The notes under the pieces were generated by a model. It did not search any database, had not been told where the DNA came from, and saw nothing but the letters and a program-made list of their open reading frames with translations. 64,000 bases of DNA from NCBI RefSeq assembly GCF_035582795.1, contig NC_134365.1:77915635-77979634 (forward strand), read 5' to 3'. The stretch comes from Mycteria americana. Taxonomy: Eukaryota; Chordata; Aves; Ciconiiformes; Ciconiidae. Shown here one piece after another: positions 60,973 through 64,000 of the stretch. Made by a program: the position numbers and the translations under genes. Positions within the stretch are counted from its first letter, which is position 1; each line of letters begins with the position of its first letter.

Positions 60973-63900
60973 AGTACAAGGGAAATGGGCCATGGAAGAA
61001 TGCAGAGCCCCTGACATGTAGCAGAGAAAGGGGAAGGACAGAATAGGGATGAACAGAGCTCCTCCCATCAGCCAGGGAAGGGACTGGGGCATGCTGGTGT
61101 CCCAGCAAGAGGAGGTACTGGATTCAGGAGTGCTGGAAACAGAAGATGATAAAAGAGTGGTATGCATGCAATGGGAGAGGCACACAGAACAGGAAGAAAC
61201 AGAAAACCCACAATGTGTGCAATGCACTTTACCAACAGATGCAATGAGAAGCATGACCTTCTTCTGTACATACAGAATGTCTTAAGCCAATAAAATAATG
61301 GACAAGTCAATTTACCTTTCTCTGGTTGATTTCATATAACACTGGAGGTAAGTGTTAAAGAATTTGAAAGAGGAGAACTCAATGAATGTACACACAGGAA
61401 AGCTGTCCTTGAAATGATCTGCAAATTCACTGTTGGCACTTGATTAAGCCAAAGGCCTAGAGTCAGCCATAATATTCCCTACGAGCTAGTGGGTAGTTAT
61501 AAAAATCCAGTGCTGCAAGGAAAAATCAAAATGCTATCTATAAAAAAACCACCTCCAGACAGGTAAAGGCCATATCCAGCATTTGCTCTTCTGACCTGTT
61601 GTCTGGTGCTAAATGCAGGAGTTCTCATGAACTAGCTGGACTTGAAGCTGATGTTTGCCCAACAACTGACATTTTCCCACACAGAACTCCAGAAAATTAT
61701 TTGGCAAAATAATCAACATGGGAGAGACAGCTTCATTATTAATGTAAATAGCTCACTTTCTCAAATTACCAGTTTTGCAAAAGGCATTAATTTGTGGGCT
61801 TTGACCCAAGAATGCAAAATGCACATGCATTCAGAACAGATACAAGATGGTATTAAGAGAACTATTGTACACCACTTACGAGTAAAGCAAATGGACAGAT
61901 CATGTACAGTCAGGGGTTACCATCGTAAGACACAGCAAAATACTAAGTGAACCCAGACTCAATACTATACTTTAGGGACTGATTTAATTCCACAAAAATC
62001 ATTGACCTTAACAGACAGCTAATCTAGCTCTTGGCATGGTAAAGAATTTGCTTATTCATTAATTTTGTAGTTTAAGTTCATAGAGGAGAATTTTAATTTT
62101 CAAGTAGGGTACAAAAAGCCCACAGTACGAGAAGGTTCAAGGAGAGCTGTGACAGAGGCACAGTGTTTCCTATGAACATCGCATCTGTATCCTATCTGTG
62201 AAGCAATCTGTTGTGAGCTCCAATTATTTAATGCTACAGAGAATGGTATTCCATTTTACATTTGCAGCTACTGTAAATCTCAGTGCATCCCATTCAGCCT
62301 GCCCATTCTACGCTACAAAGTTACATGAAAAATGAAACTTGTGACTTCATTTCTTCAAGAGCAGTAGCACACCTGATTTTAAATTATGCATCATGATAAA
62401 AAGGTTTTCTGTAATTACAGTTCTACCGTACGCATGTATATAAGCATATATGCACATTCACATATTTACATGTCTAAATGAGTCTCTGGGCTTTAGGCAT
62501 AAGCTTCTCCTAGTCCAGCAGCTCGCAAAAGCTGTTACCATTGGACACAGGTGTTAAGAATAATTAAAGATACACGGAGTATCATTATTTAGCCATCCAT
62601 CAGTGGAAATCACATTAAAGCAGAGTCATTTTCCATTAGGCTTATTACATTATTCCCAGTAAGGCCACTGGTACATTCAATTTTCTACCTTTATTGGACC
62701 AGCTTTTTCCTGGGTCACTCCCAATTTACCAATATCTGTAACTATTTCCAAGCTCCAGCTCCATCTCACACATTTAGAGCTGTATCATCTAGTCTTGCAG
62801 AATATGTCTTCAAAATGGCATACATACTGTTTCATCAGTCCCTAGGACTACTGAAGCTGTCCTGACCCTATAAGCCACTTGTGTATTTTCTTTGCCAGAT
62901 AAACCAACATATGGTCAACAGCTACTGATGGAGCCTTCTGCTATTAGACTGTAGCATAGGGCTCAGTAAGAGCTAGAAGCTCTGGCCCCTCACACATCTA
63001 GCAGACAGACTTGTTTGTCTCTTTTCCACAGTTTGAGCAGATGGAGAGAGCTGGTGAAACACTGAACAAAACTGATTTCCTTAAGAACAACAAAAAAGTT
63101 TTCCATTGAACCTGACATGGTGCATTTTTCTTTCCCTAAAATTCTGTTGTCAAAAATATTCTTGAAATTTTGTTCAAATGTAATTTATTAACAGAAATTA
63201 GGTAAGTGGTCCCAACCATGTTTTACCTTTAAAGATTACCAAAAAAAGCCAAAGTATTTCACCCCTAGTAATTATATTTTGTGCATGAAACCTGTTTTGT
63301 AAACCTACTTTTTTGATTACAGCAACATTATGAAAATTCTGATTAGCTCCAGTAAACAGAAAAATCTTTGTCAATGCTACTGACAGACAGGAAGATGAAG
63401 TTGTAGTTAAGGTAATGCAGAGGAGCTTGGGGTTCTGGATTTCATTTCTGGCTTTGCTGTAGACTTCCTGCATGACCTTGGCTAAATCAATAGGAACTAT
63501 ATTAGGGCAGCCTAATTTCTACTGACATGCCTGTCCCTAGTCAGCAGACCCTTTGATAATTGATTCAGAAGCCCTAAATAAGGCACTGAGCTGTAAGCCA
63601 CATAGGATCAGCTGACACAACAAGTTCCAAGGGTCTCAGCAGGCTTCAGGCTACCTAAAGGTGAAGCTTGCAGACATTGCTATTGTCTGGAGCCTATTCC
63701 CATCACAAGGGCATCAGATTCCTCAAGACCTATGTATTCTCTTTCCTGGCAAGTAAAATACTATAGCACCTATTTTGATCCCAAGGCTGTTCCCCCAGCT
63801 CCTCCACACAACACTGTACCTTCAGTTTTGGTGCCCCAGTTCTCAATCTTCCTCTTCCTTCTTCCACAGCGACTGTTAGTAAATCCTCTTGTGGGAAGCA

Positions 63901-64000
63901 CTGCCACTAACTTTGTAAGTGGACAGTTCCCTGTCACTGGCCTCTGCTGGGGACCCCCAAGAGACCTACTATAATGTCGCTATATTCACAAAATAGCAAA

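Larger units (their letters stand above)
48668..64000 (-). other. SULT4A1: SULT4A1 intron 1 (incomplete, over 15 kb)
   Basis: Exon 1 should encode about 56 residues ending Tyr-Pro-Lys-Ser and should lie in a GC-rich promoter. I searched the minus strand here for that motif and for a CpG island and found neither, so it most likely lies past 64000. The interval is AT-rich. It holds an LTR fragment (55875-56122), a CR1 tail (60891-60972), a 22-bp palindrome (52316-52337) and many short chance frames. The largest, such as 60730-61254 minus and 53-kb plus frames, show no recognisable domain. Confidence 0.7.

Noticed and set aside
60730..61254. 174-codon minus-strand frame
   Set aside because: It overlaps a CR1 tail on the other strand and contains Ser/Thr/Cys-rich low-complexity sequence. 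No domain or splice context was found.

Overview
The window is vertebrate nuclear DNA, most probably from a bird. The evidence is a 5'-truncated CR1 LINE with the 8-bp terminal repeat typical of avian CR1, further CR1 tails, avian-type endogenous retroviral LTRs, compact introns and one CpG island. Coding sequence is sparse: short exons with vertebrate splice sites, all on the minus strand. Nearly all long open frames are chance frames in introns or spacer.

Two neighbouring minus-strand genes are recognisable. (1) The 5' end of EFCAB6 (EF-hand calcium-binding domain protein 6, DJBP) occupies about 1-28.7 kb. Three coding exons (19379-19599, 18173-18261, 15827-15890) join in frame and match the N-terminal region of the human protein as I recall it. 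A CpG island at about 28.1-29.05 kb is its likely promoter. It holds two CCAAT boxes, a full RFX X-box and a candidate first exon whose donor phase fits the next exon. No exon was recognised below 15.8 kb, so the gene runs off the low-coordinate end. (2) SULT4A1 (sulfotransferase 4A1, the brain orphan sulfotransferase) lies at about 35.5-48.7 kb. Exons 2 to 7 are complete, every junction keeps frame, and they encode the last 228 residues of an expected 284-residue protein with no insertion or deletion. Exon 1 was not found and should lie beyond position 64000, which makes intron 1 more than 15 kb. The order and shared orientation of the genes match human 22q13.2.

Layout: 1-15.8 kb, EFCAB6 intron with a small CR1 tail; 15.8-19.6 kb, EFCAB6 coding exons; 19.6-28.5 kb, EFCAB6 intron with a solo LTR (22274-22867, 5-bp target duplication), a poly-C/poly-G inverted pair, a second LTR (about 25811-26739) and a near-perfect 24-bp-arm hairpin (27410-27466); 28.1-29 kb, CpG-island promoter; 29-35.4 kb, intergenic, with the CR1 at 31.6-32.6 kb; 35.5-48.7 kb, SULT4A1 3' UTR and exons 7 to 2; 48.7-64 kb, SULT4A1 intron 1 with an LTR fragment and a CR1 tail.

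The two genes are not known to share a pathway; their adjacency is conserved synteny. I did not find a convincing new multi-gene system. The items most worth a second look are the intronic hairpin, the X-box inside the predicted EFCAB6 first exon, the nested LTR insertion, and a Gly at residue 59 of SULT4A1 where I recall Ser in human.
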